Positions 1-6,566 of a stretch of 47,907 bases of DNA are shown in pieces. The DNA is from Bacteroidales bacterium UBA6192. Its GTDB lineage: Bacteria > Bacteroidota > Bacteroidia > Bacteroidales > F082. Both the position numbers and the translations under genes were made by a program. Under the pieces are notes generated by a model. The model was not told the DNA's origin, ran no database searches, and saw only the letters and a program-made list of their open reading frames with translations. Position 1 is the first letter of the stretch. Every line of letters starts with the position of its first letter. The DNA lies in contig DITE01000002.1 of NCBI GenBank assembly GCA_002422725.1, positions 1-47,907 of the forward strand, read 5' to 3'.

Positions 1-159
1 ATATATTATTGGACTTAATATAATTATGATTTACTTAGAATAATTTCATTTTATGACAGTAAGAAAGAAGAACTCTTTAATACTTTGTAAAACAGTAAGA
101 TAACAGGATATGATCTTAAATTCCTTTAAGTCGATGCAAAAAATAAGTTGTGAAAGAAT

Positions 160-537
160 TTAAGAAATAAGGAATGTGGGGGGAGCCCGGAGAAGTTCCC
201 GGGTAAATAAAACTGTTTTTGAAGGTTCTAAAAGCAGCAGCTTGAAAAGAAAACTCTCTGAAACAACTATTTCCGAAAGTTGTTTGCCCTGCAGAAGCGC
301 TGTAAAGGAGAAGGAGTCAAAACCATCATGTTTGTCAAGATGTTTTACTGAATAAAGATGTGCCGTTTTGGCATCATCTTTCGATTTTGGTTTTGAGAAA
401 GGACTGTGGGTATCGAAAAAATTAACACCAAATATCTTTTCCTGATGATAAGTAATCAGATCGCCAATAACCATCCAGAAAATGGCAAAAGCCATAATCA
501 GCTTGATAAGTCTCGACGCTCTGGATTGTTTTCTCAT
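160..537 (-). CDS. Small membrane protein of unknown function
   Basis: I do not recognise this protein (125 aa). It has a basic N-terminus (MRKQSRASRLIK), one hydrophobic segment at about residues 12-30 and a mostly soluble remainder, so it is probably anchored by a single N-terminal helix. An in-frame upstream ATG at 573 would lengthen it by 12 residues, but a good Bacteroidota promoter lies at 552-580. Transcription would therefore begin near position 545, which leaves the ATG at 537 as the start. It stands alone, with the flavodoxin gene ending about 100 bases upstream. The clear promoter argues that it is a real gene. Function unknown. Confidence 0.6.
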   Translation of the reverse strand: MRKQSRASRLIKLIMAFAIFWMVIGDLITYHQEKIFGVNFFDTHSPFSKPKSKDDAKTAHLYSVKHLDKHDGFDSFSFTALLQGKQLSEIVVSESFLFKLLLLEPSKTVLFTRELLRAPPTFLIS

Positions 538-551
538 GGTGTTATGCACTA

Positions 552-580
552 CAAAAGTACAGTTTTTTTGCAAATGGCAA
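552..580 (-). promoter_or_regulatory. Bacteroidota-type promoter of the small membrane protein
   Basis: Read on the minus strand, TTG (580-578), 18 bases, then TACTTTTG (559-552) match the -33/-7 consensus TTTG-N19-TAnnTTTG. It lies 14 bases before the ATG at 537 and rules out the longer reading frame starting at 573. Confidence 0.6.
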
Positions 581-645
581 AGTGACTATTTTAATAGCAG
601 GAGGATGAATGCATTTCTGCCATCATTCCATTGATAAAGAATAGA

Positions 646-1146
646 TTAAAGAAATGACTTCTTGAGTTGTTCGACCCATTGGCTAATGCGCTCTTCTGTT
701 TTTTCGGGTTGCTGATGGTCGTCGATAGCCAGCCCAACAAGTTTTCCGTCTTTTTCGGCCAAAGAGAAGTAGTATGAATAGCCCTTTTTTGGCCATTCAC
801 CCACAACAACTGACTTATCGGGTAAGCGGCAGTACAATGTGCCTAATCCATCAACAAAGCTTTCCGGGTATTCTTCCTGATCGCCCAGACCAAATAAGGC
901 AACTTTCTTGTCCTTAAAATCAATTACTGATAATTCGTCAACAAAGTCTTCCCAATCATCCTGCATATCGCCGATTCCCCATGCCGAAGTACCGAAAATC
1001 AAATTGGTGTAGGAGGATATCATCTCGATGGTTGCATCTTTTATATTATGAATCTCGGCTGTTTTGCCAAATGATTTTTGAATTTTTTCGGCTACCGATT
1101 TTGTTGTTCCTGAAGTCGATCCGTAGAATATGCCAACTTTTTTCAT
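646..1146 (-). CDS. Flavodoxin (long-chain type), copy 1
   Basis: FMN-binding electron-transfer protein of the cytoplasm (166 aa). The phosphate-binding loop is at residues 8-15 (YGSTSGTT), followed by the GTSAWGIGDMQDDW loop and the GLGDQEEYPESF loop that carries the isoalloxazine-stacking aromatic residue. The length fits long-chain flavodoxins. The start MKKVGIFYG was chosen because the fold begins there; an in-frame ATG at 1209 would add an unrelated 21-residue leader. It has its own promoter (1280-1309) and a leader of about 125 nt, separate from the operon holding the second flavodoxin. Flavodoxins of this family replace ferredoxin when iron is scarce or clusters are damaged; that role here is inference. 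Confidence 0.93.
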   Translation of the reverse strand: MKKVGIFYGSTSGTTKSVAEKIQKSFGKTAEIHNIKDATIEMISSYTNLIFGTSAWGIGDMQDDWEDFVDELSVIDFKDKKVALFGLGDQEEYPESFVDGLGTLYCRLPDKSVVVGEWPKKGYSYYFSLAEKDGKLVGLAIDDHQQPEKTEERISQWVEQLKKSFL

Positions 1147-1193
1147 CTGTATGTATTTTATTTTTAATTGGTCAGATGGAATCGCCATAAGAA

Positions 1194-1224
1194 AAATATT
1201 CATGTTCAATAGCTATGAATATTT
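1194..1224 (-). other. Stem-loop in the flavodoxin leader
   Basis: A perfect 10-bp inverted repeat (AAATATTCAT / ATGAATATTT) with an 11-nt loop lies between the promoter at 1280-1309 and the ATG at 1146. It could form in the leader RNA or be an operator. The stem is AT-rich, so it is weak, and its function is unknown. Confidence 0.35.
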
Positions 1225-1279
1225 ATTCTCATGGCTTATTTCATGTTCTTATTATTTAGAATGAATTTAAACGAGGATG

Positions 1280-1309
1280 CAAAAGTACTGAAAACCTAAC
1301 AATTGACAA
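1280..1309 (-). promoter_or_regulatory. Promoter of flavodoxin copy 1
   Basis: Read on the minus strand: TTG (1309-1307), 19 bases, TACTTTTG (1287-1280). This is a near-perfect Bacteroidota promoter. It predicts a transcript start near 1272 and a long leader before the ATG at 1146. Confidence 0.65.
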
Positions 1310-1342
1310 GATCAAAGGTTATATCAAATGGATAGATTTTTT

Positions 1343-1867
1343 TTAAATCGTTTGTTCTGAGTTCATTTCATTTCTCAGCAAAGCACACCATTGTTTAATT
1401 CTTTCTGCAGTGAGTAATGCTTCGTTATCCTGATCAATAGCAAGTCCGACGAACATATTGCCTATAACTGCTTTCGATTGTGTGAAACGGTATGATTCTG
1501 AAGGCCAATATCCAATGATTCTGGCCTTATCTTTAAAATGTTCATATAGTATTCCCATGCCGTCCTGATAGCATTCAGGATAGTTTCTTTGATCTCCTAG
1601 TCCAAAAAATGCAATTGTTTTTTCGCTGAGGTTTACTTTTTTAGTCAGTATAAGATACTTCCCCCAATCGTATTGAACATCGCCCATGCCCCATGTCGAA
1701 GTGCCAAATATGAGCATGTCGAACATTTCAATGTCACTGACTTTGGCGAACTCAACATCAACAAGCTTTGCCTGTTTGCCCAACCCGGCAGCAATCAACC
1801 CGGCCACCTGTCGTGTGTTACCACTCGATGTTCCATAGAATATGCCAATTCGCAAACTATCCTTCAT
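1343..1867 (-). CDS. Flavodoxin (long-chain type), copy 2
   Basis: Second FMN flavodoxin (174 aa). It has the same layout as copy 1: YGTSSGNT phosphate loop at residues 11-18, GTSTWGMGDVQYDW loop, and GLGDQRNYPECYQDG loop. It is clearly paralogous to copy 1 but not a recent copy, since many positions differ. Only one base separates its ATG from the stop codon of the regulator gene upstream, so it is the last gene of the hemerythrin-regulator-flavodoxin operon and is probably co-transcribed with its regulator. It is likely a soluble electron carrier in the cytoplasm, and its redox partner cannot be told from the sequence. Confidence 0.92.
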   Translation of the reverse strand: MKDSLRIGIFYGTSSGNTRQVAGLIAAGLGKQAKLVDVEFAKVSDIEMFDMLIFGTSTWGMGDVQYDWGKYLILTKKVNLSEKTIAFFGLGDQRNYPECYQDGMGILYEHFKDKARIIGYWPSESYRFTQSKAVIGNMFVGLAIDQDNEALLTAERIKQWCALLRNEMNSEQTI

Positions 1868-1868
1868 A

Positions 1869-2471
1869 TCATTGGGTTCCCTGAAGTTCTTCTACTTTGA
1901 TCAGCTTATTCAGGATGGCATAAACCGTTAATCCGGAAATGGTTTTGATTCCAAGTTTTCGGGTAATGTTCTTGCGGTGTGTCATCACTGTATGCGAACT
2001 GATAAACAATCGTTCGGCTATGTCATTATTGGTTAATCCGAGTGCTACATATTTTAATATGGTTGATTCCCGTTCACTGAGTGTTGCTGATTCTTTTTCT
2101 TGATTTTTTATGGAGCAGGCTTCATAAATCTCTTCTATTTTTTTGATCAATGTGGGTTTATCCGCGTTTAACGGTAGCATGAAATTAAATCGTCCCTGAA
2201 CTTTAGGTTCAATCTGACCATGAATAAGCGCCACATATTGAATTTGCGACAGATCATCATTTGTTTCGCGTGGGAAACTTATATCAGTAAGCAAAACGGG
2301 GTTTGCCATAACAATATGCGGCTTTGTTTTTTGCAGCAGTTTGCTCAGGTTGACAATAGTTGTCTCGCTTTCTTCCATATTGAATGGTTTTCCCGATTGA
2401 CTGATCAAGGTTTTGATGCCTTCACGAATCAGAAATGAGGGCTCGATAAGTAAAATCGTGATTCGACCCAT
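1869..2471 (-). CDS. LuxR/NarL-type regulator with degenerate receiver domain
   Basis: Transcription factor of 200 aa. The C-terminal half (about residues 128-190: LSERESTILKYVALGLTNNDIA, then SSHTVMTHRKNI) is a clear LuxR-type helix-turn-helix. The N-terminal 120 residues keep the receiver length and pattern (ILLIEPSFLIREGIK), but the acidic pocket is gone: E10-P11-S12 stand where Asp-Asp is expected, and N57 stands at the phospho-acceptor Asp. Conventional phosphorylation by a histidine kinase is therefore unlikely. Its start codon shares one base with the stop of the hemerythrin gene (TAATG), and flavodoxin 2 follows after one base. No histidine kinase is nearby. I infer that the hemerythrin partner or a ligand, rather than a phosphoryl group, controls it. 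Confidence 0.88.
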   Translation of the reverse strand: MGRITILLIEPSFLIREGIKTLISQSGKPFNMEESETTIVNLSKLLQKTKPHIVMANPVLLTDISFPRETNDDLSQIQYVALIHGQIEPKVQGRFNFMLPLNADKPTLIKKIEEIYEACSIKNQEKESATLSERESTILKYVALGLTNNDIAERLFISSHTVMTHRKNITRKLGIKTISGLTVYAILNKLIKVEELQGTQ

Positions 2472-3217
2472 TACATTACTGTGTTTCCAGCGCGTAGTTG
2501 ATTGATTTCCTTCTCCATTCTTTCTACCATCGGAACCAGAATCAGATCTTCGATATGTCCATGGTTATTCAGGTCTTTTTCCAGCTCAAACAACTCATGT
2601 AGAATGATGTTAAACATCCTGCTGTCCTTTGGAGCAGGCATGTATTTGATAATGATGTTTTTCAGATCGAATAATTTGGATTCCACATCATCATGATCAT
2701 CTTCATATTGCTGGATTGAATATTCCCGACAATTATCGCAATTGCTCATGTCGGGATTTTGTGTAAACAGAGCATTTTCCAATGCTTTTACATATGGATA
2801 AACTCGTTGTTCCTCCTTATTAATATGTGAAGTGAGCTCCTGTTTATATTGCCTGAAAAAATCTTCCAGCAGTTTTATGTGGTCTATATCAATGCCTGAA
2901 AGCGTCTCAAGCTGAGCAATGAGCTCTTCAATTTCAGGTATTTTAACTTCCAGATAAAACTGATGCGTTTTATGCAGGTAGTCGACAAGGACACCTGGCG
3001 GGAAATTTTGTAATTCGTTAAGTGGAAAATAGGAGGGGTCGTGGAAGGTATTTACAAGCTGAAGGAAAAAGTCGGCGTGAACATCATAGTGCTGACACAC
3101 TTCATTCACGGTGCGGTCGCCAAAGCCAAGCTGGATACCAAAACGATTAATCATATGCAGCAAATGGTGATTCAAATGAATCACATCCGCCATTTTCATA
3201 TCTCCGGTTATTAGCAT
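2471..3217 (-). CDS. Hemerythrin-domain protein, RIC/ScdA-YtfE-like
   Basis: Predicted di-iron protein of 248 aa. Residues 1-60 resemble the ScdA/YtfE N-terminal domain (RFGIQLGFGDRTVNEVC) but lack the paired cysteines of classical members. Residues about 80-235 form a hemerythrin four-helix bundle with the expected ligand pattern: YLHKTH, SHINKEE (HxxxE), YEDDHDD, LHELFELE and NHGHIEDL (HxxxE). A CDNC motif lies between helices. RIC proteins repair iron-sulfur clusters after nitric oxide or oxidative damage; other hemerythrins bind O2. The first ATG fits the family's usual leader, though ATGs at 3199 and 3193 are possible. It is translationally coupled to the LuxR-type regulator, so it may act as that regulator's sensor as well as, or instead of, being a repair protein. 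Confidence 0.87.
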   Translation of the reverse strand: MLITGDMKMADVIHLNHHLLHMINRFGIQLGFGDRTVNEVCQHYDVHADFFLQLVNTFHDPSYFPLNELQNFPPGVLVDYLHKTHQFYLEVKIPEIEELIAQLETLSGIDIDHIKLLEDFFRQYKQELTSHINKEEQRVYPYVKALENALFTQNPDMSNCDNCREYSIQQYEDDHDDVESKLFDLKNIIIKYMPAPKDSRMFNIILHELFELEKDLNNHGHIEDLILVPMVERMEKEINQLRAGNTVM

Positions 3218-3260
3218 GACATCCCAGATAGTTTAAATTATTCAGAATAATTCTAAATTA

Positions 3261-3268
3261 CAAAAATA
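3261..3268 (-). promoter_or_regulatory. Candidate -7 box of the hemerythrin operon
   Basis: TATTTTTG on the minus strand matches TAnnTTTG and lies 44 bases before the hemerythrin ATG, in the only gap of this operon. No good -33 box is visible at the right distance. Confidence 0.35.
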
Positions 3269-3273
3269 GACAA

Positions 3274-4368
3274 TTATCTGGTTTTGTCGATCCATTGCCT
3301 GATATGTGCTGATAATAAGCCATCATTACTGATTTGCGGAGGAGCATATTGATGTGAACTGCCTAAGGCTTCGTCCAGGCTGAATTTGTCCTGATTGCAG
3401 TAATTGAACCAGCCAAGCTTTTTCATTCTTTTAGCCAGATATTCCTGTTCGGTTTGCCCGGGGGTTGGAACAAAGAATGCCGGTTTTCCCAGACTAATAA
3501 AGTCCATTATGCTCGAGTATCCGGGTCTGGAAATGACAAGACCGGCTGTTGAAATCAAATCATATAGTTTTTCCGTATTGGCATGATTGTATAGCTTTAG
3601 CATGGGTGTGCTGCTGATAGCATCGTCAGAGGCCGGAAGTCCTCTTAAAACACTAATAGGTTGATCAGTATACCTGGATTCGCGAAAAATAATTTTTTCA
3701 AATAGGGTGCGTTGAGGTTCAGGCCCTGATAACAAAACAAGTATATTATTCTCCTGATTATCCTTTGATTTTTGTCCCTGATCCAAAGAGTTGAACCGGC
3801 TTAACAACCCAATGCGGTGTATTGGGATTTTTACACCCCTTTGATTTGATAGCGAGCCCGACATATTGGGTGTTGAGCCAATATCGGGCACCCAGCATTC
3901 AGTAAACTTATTGATAAAACGATGCAGCACAAAGTCAAGTAATGGCTTTGCAGCGAATAACCAGGGGGGCACCTGCACATTCAGTTGGTGTGTGATAATG
4001 GCTGAAGGAATTTTTTGGCTACAGGCCCCATATCGGTTATCGGAAACAATTGCATCAATATTGGCTTTTGAAACAGTTTTTTCAATGAAACTATTTTCTT
4101 CGGCTACGGACTTAAACATTTCCGGCAGTTGATTAGACATAGCCAGCACCTGCAACGATGACGAACTGTAGGTTGGCGTGTAACCCGGGAAAACAATGTA
4201 ATCCATTGCAGGAAATGCATCAGTGAGCAATGCCAAAGGACCTTTATCGGCAGCGATGACTACATGATGCCCGGCATCAACAATAGCCTGAATTACAGGG
4301 ATGCATCGTGTGGCATGGCCAATTCCCCAATTGAGCGGACAAATGAGAATCCGTTTCGGCCTGGTCAT
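3274..4368 (-). CDS. MurG-like glycosyltransferase (GT-B fold)
   Basis: Glycosyltransferase of 364 aa. The N-terminus has the GT-B acceptor-domain signature CPLNWGIGHATRC near residue 10. The C-terminal half has the nucleotide-sugar site pattern ISRPGYSSIMDFISLGKP followed by FVPTPGQTEQEYLAKRM, as in GT28/MurG and MGT-type enzymes. Sugar donor and acceptor cannot be told. The longer frame from 4386 needs a TTG codon and lies on the -7 box at 4384-4391, so I chose the ATG at 4368 (MTRPKRILICP). It is divergent from dprA. It is not the MurG of a cell-wall cluster, as no mur genes are near. Confidence 0.82.
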   Translation of the reverse strand: MTRPKRILICPLNWGIGHATRCIPVIQAIVDAGHHVVIAADKGPLALLTDAFPAMDYIVFPGYTPTYSSSSLQVLAMSNQLPEMFKSVAEENSFIEKTVSKANIDAIVSDNRYGACSQKIPSAIITHQLNVQVPPWLFAAKPLLDFVLHRFINKFTECWVPDIGSTPNMSGSLSNQRGVKIPIHRIGLLSRFNSLDQGQKSKDNQENNILVLLSGPEPQRTLFEKIIFRESRYTDQPISVLRGLPASDDAISSTPMLKLYNHANTEKLYDLISTAGLVISRPGYSSIMDFISLGKPAFFVPTPGQTEQEYLAKRMKKLGWFNYCNQDKFSLDEALGSSHQYAPPQISNDGLLSAHIRQWIDKTR

Positions 4369-4383
4369 TTTTTTTGTTTTGAG

Positions 4384-4413
4384 CAAATATAGCCTAAATT
4401 TCTCCTAATTTTG
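4384..4413. promoter_or_regulatory. Divergent -7 boxes between the glycosyltransferase and dprA
   Basis: TATATTTG on the minus strand (4391-4384) faces the glycosyltransferase, and TAATTTTG on the plus strand (4406-4413) faces dprA. Neither has an obvious -33 box at 19 bases. The dprA ATG is only 7 bases past its box, so its transcript would be leaderless or nearly so. Confidence 0.45.
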
Positions 4414-4420
4414 ACCCCCC

Positions 4421-5518
4421 ATGTCAAATCAACTTCTATATCAGATAGCCCTGACACTAATACCTGGTGTGGGCGATATTGTGGGCAAAAAGTTGCTTGC
4501 CTATTGTGGTGGACCTGAAGCCGTATTTCAGGAGAAAAGAAAAAGCCTTGAAAAAATCCCTGGCATTGGCACTCAAACCATTCAGAACATTATTGGACAC
4601 CATTCATTTGTAAGGGCCGAAGAAGAGATTACATTTATTAACAGACATAACATTAAGCCCATCTTTTATAAGGATAAAGATTACCCCCGACGCCTTCAGC
4701 ATTGTGCCGACAGTCCGCTAATGTTATACTACAAGGGTAATACTGACCTGAATGCACAACGAGTTATTGCCGTGGTTGGCACACGAAATGCAAGTGATTA
4801 TGGCCGGCATTTATGTGAACAACTGATCGAAGGTCTTGTCAAATCAAATGTGTTGATTGTTAGTGGGCTAGCATATGGTATTGATAGTTGCGCCCATCGT
4901 GCCTCCCTCAAGGAAGGTTTGCCTACTGTTGGAGTATTGGCGCATTCGCTTGATAGAATCTATCCTTATATGAATAAAGGCCTTGCAGAGAAAATGTTGT
5001 TGCAGGGGGGGCTTCTTACCGAGTTTTTGAGTGGAACCATTCCCGATCGGGAAAATTTTCCACGTCGTAACCGTATTGTAGCGGGTATGTGTGACGCAGT
5101 AGTTGTGGTTGAATCGGCCAAAAAAGGAGGTGCATTGATTACAGCTGATATTGCCAATTCATATAACCGCGATGTTTTTGCATTTCCGGGCAGGGTGGGA
5201 GATGTGTACAGCGAAGGCTGTAACTATTTTATCCGGACGAATCGGGCTGCTTTGCTCGAAAGTGCCGACAATATCCGATATCTGATGGGCTGGGATGATC
5301 CTAAAAATAAACCATCGGCTCAAACAAAATTATTCCGTGATTTTTCAGAAGATGAAGAAAAAATAATGTCAGTACTTAAATTGACACAGGATATTGGTAT
5401 TGACGACATCATGCTTAATAGCGAGCTTACTGCATCAAAAGTGGCAGCCATATTGCTCAGTTTCGAATTTGAGGGGCTTGTTTCAGCATTACCTGGAAAA
5501 AGGTACAGACTTCTTTAA
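4421..5518 (+). CDS. dprA: DNA-processing protein DprA
   Basis: Cytoplasmic protein (365 aa) that binds incoming single-stranded DNA and loads RecA during natural transformation. Residues about 1-70 are an N-terminal helix-hairpin-helix region (LIPGVGDIVGKKLL, IPGIGTQTI). Residues about 75-290 form the Rossmann-like core with VVGTRNASDYGRH, IVSGLAYGIDSCAH, FPRRNRIVAG and SAKKGGALITADIA, all typical DprA signatures. The C-terminal 65 residues look like the winged-helix (DML1) domain. Full length. It ends five bases from the convergent PrsW-like gene. ComM, another transformation protein, lies 40 kb away in this window. Confidence 0.96.
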   Translation: MSNQLLYQIALTLIPGVGDIVGKKLLAYCGGPEAVFQEKRKSLEKIPGIGTQTIQNIIGHHSFVRAEEEITFINRHNIKPIFYKDKDYPRRLQHCADSPLMLYYKGNTDLNAQRVIAVVGTRNASDYGRHLCEQLIEGLVKSNVLIVSGLAYGIDSCAHRASLKEGLPTVGVLAHSLDRIYPYMNKGLAEKMLLQGGLLTEFLSGTIPDRENFPRRNRIVAGMCDAVVVVESAKKGGALITADIANSYNRDVFAFPGRVGDVYSEGCNYFIRTNRAALLESADNIRYLMGWDDPKNKPSAQTKLFRDFSEDEEKIMSVLKLTQDIGIDDIMLNSELTASKVAAILLSFEFEGLVSALPGKRYRLL

Positions 5519-5523
5519 AAAAA

Positions 5524-6204
5524 CTATTCTCTGTTTGACTCTTCCCTGGATTTCACGTTTAATGATTTTGCGCCAAGCAATACTGCAATTAAAAAAACGC
5601 CTAACCCATAAACCAGAAGGATGGTTTTGTCGGAAGTAAGGAATGTAAAGAAGTAAAACCCATGAAAAAATGAAGCTGATCCTAATCCGGTAACAGAATC
5701 AATTAGTCGGTTCTTTCTCATTTTGCCCATCCCGACAAAGAATCCCATTATTATGGAAAAGAGAAGGTTAGCAAAAGGAAAGGTGAAAATAAAAAGAGGT
5801 TCAACTTCACGGGAGAAAAATCCACTTGTGTAAAGTGGGAGAGCGATGGTGGCAAATCCCAGTGAAATAAAAATGGAATAGATAACCCCATCCAACGGAC
5901 TTTTGAATGATTTTAAGGGTAGAAAAATATATCTTAAAATTAAGAACTTGCCAAACTCAGAGCCAAAACCGATGATGACGAAAGAGAAAAATGCACTTCG
6001 TTTTAAATTTTTGAGCTGGTCATATCCCCATGCTCCGGCAATCAGGTCCAATAGAAAGATGAATAAAACAGACGCCATGCCAAATAAAAATGCACGCAAT
6101 ATATATTTCCATGAGTTGATGCTGAATTTTGATCGCAGGATTAAAATAAATATCAACGCAAATAGAGGCGCCTGAAACCATGAGAGTAAATGGATTGTGT
6201 TCAT
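5524..6204 (-). CDS. PrsW-family membrane protein with degraded active site
   Basis: Integral membrane protein of 226 aa with about seven hydrophobic segments. The layout matches PrsW-type intramembrane proteases: a GSEFGKFL segment (residues 81-88) where EExxK is expected, then SPLDGVIYSIFISLGFATI, then IIMGFFVG, then a His segment SASFFHGFYFF. Against the pattern I know, the first Glu of EExxK is S82, the Glu after GFA is A121, and the His before the IMG segment is N146; E83 and H181 remain. It is probably not an active protease. The ATG at 6204 was chosen because the ATG at 6249 falls in the divergent promoter. The alignment is by eye. Confidence 0.6.
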   Translation of the reverse strand: MNTIHLLSWFQAPLFALIFILILRSKFSINSWKYILRAFLFGMASVLFIFLLDLIAGAWGYDQLKNLKRSAFFSFVIIGFGSEFGKFLILRYIFLPLKSFKSPLDGVIYSIFISLGFATIALPLYTSGFFSREVEPLFIFTFPFANLLFSIIMGFFVGMGKMRKNRLIDSVTGLGSASFFHGFYFFTFLTSDKTILLVYGLGVFLIAVLLGAKSLNVKSREESNRE

Positions 6205-6237
6205 GTTTGAATTGGTGTTTTGAATCAAATGCGAAGT

Positions 6238-6257
6238 CAAATATACCACTATATTTG
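6238..6257. promoter_or_regulatory. Palindromic divergent -7 boxes
   Basis: CAAATATA-ccac-TATATTTG is a perfect 8-bp inverted repeat with a 4-base spacer. Each arm is a TAnnTTTG box: the left arm reads toward the PrsW-like gene (minus), the right arm toward the cupin-rsgA genes (plus). Two polymerases could not occupy it at once. No clear -33 boxes are seen on either side. Confidence 0.5.
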
Positions 6258-6296
6258 TAGCTTGATTAAAAATTCAAAAAAAAACAGTCTGTCAGG

Positions 6297-6566
6297 ATGA
6301 AAATTGACATTGAAAAAGTTAATGCAGGTTTTTTGAAATCAAAAAATATCGGAAACTGGCCTGTTTGGGAGAAAGAAATCTCAGATTTTCAGTGGGAATA
6401 TGCCGAAACCGAAGAATGTTATATTCTTGAAGGTGAAGCTGATATTATTACTGATGTGGCTACTATTACCATTTCGGCAAATGATTTCGTGACTTTTCAT
6501 AAAGGCTTGACATGTCGGTGGGTAATACGAAAACCGATCAGAAAACATTATAATTTTATTGAATAA
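6297..6566 (+). CDS. Small cupin protein (DUF861/Cupin_3 type)
   Basis: Single cupin domain of 89 aa, probably cytoplasmic. The pattern WEYAETEECYILEGEADI, then NDFVTFHKGLTCRW and PIRKHYNFIE, matches the DUF861 family (related to EutQ and ureidoglycine aminohydrolase-like cupins). The usual His-rich metal site of classical cupins is reduced here, as in other DUF861 members, so enzyme activity is unclear. It leads an operon with rsgA, whose start overlaps or directly follows its stop codon. Position alone does not show a functional link to ribosome assembly. Confidence 0.82.
   Translation: MKIDIEKVNAGFLKSKNIGNWPVWEKEISDFQWEYAETEECYILEGEADIITDVATITISANDFVTFHKGLTCRWVIRKPIRKHYNFIE

Noticed and set aside
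1..159. Left edge of the window
   Set aside because: AT-rich sequence with no open frame, hairpin-T run or repeat that I could support.
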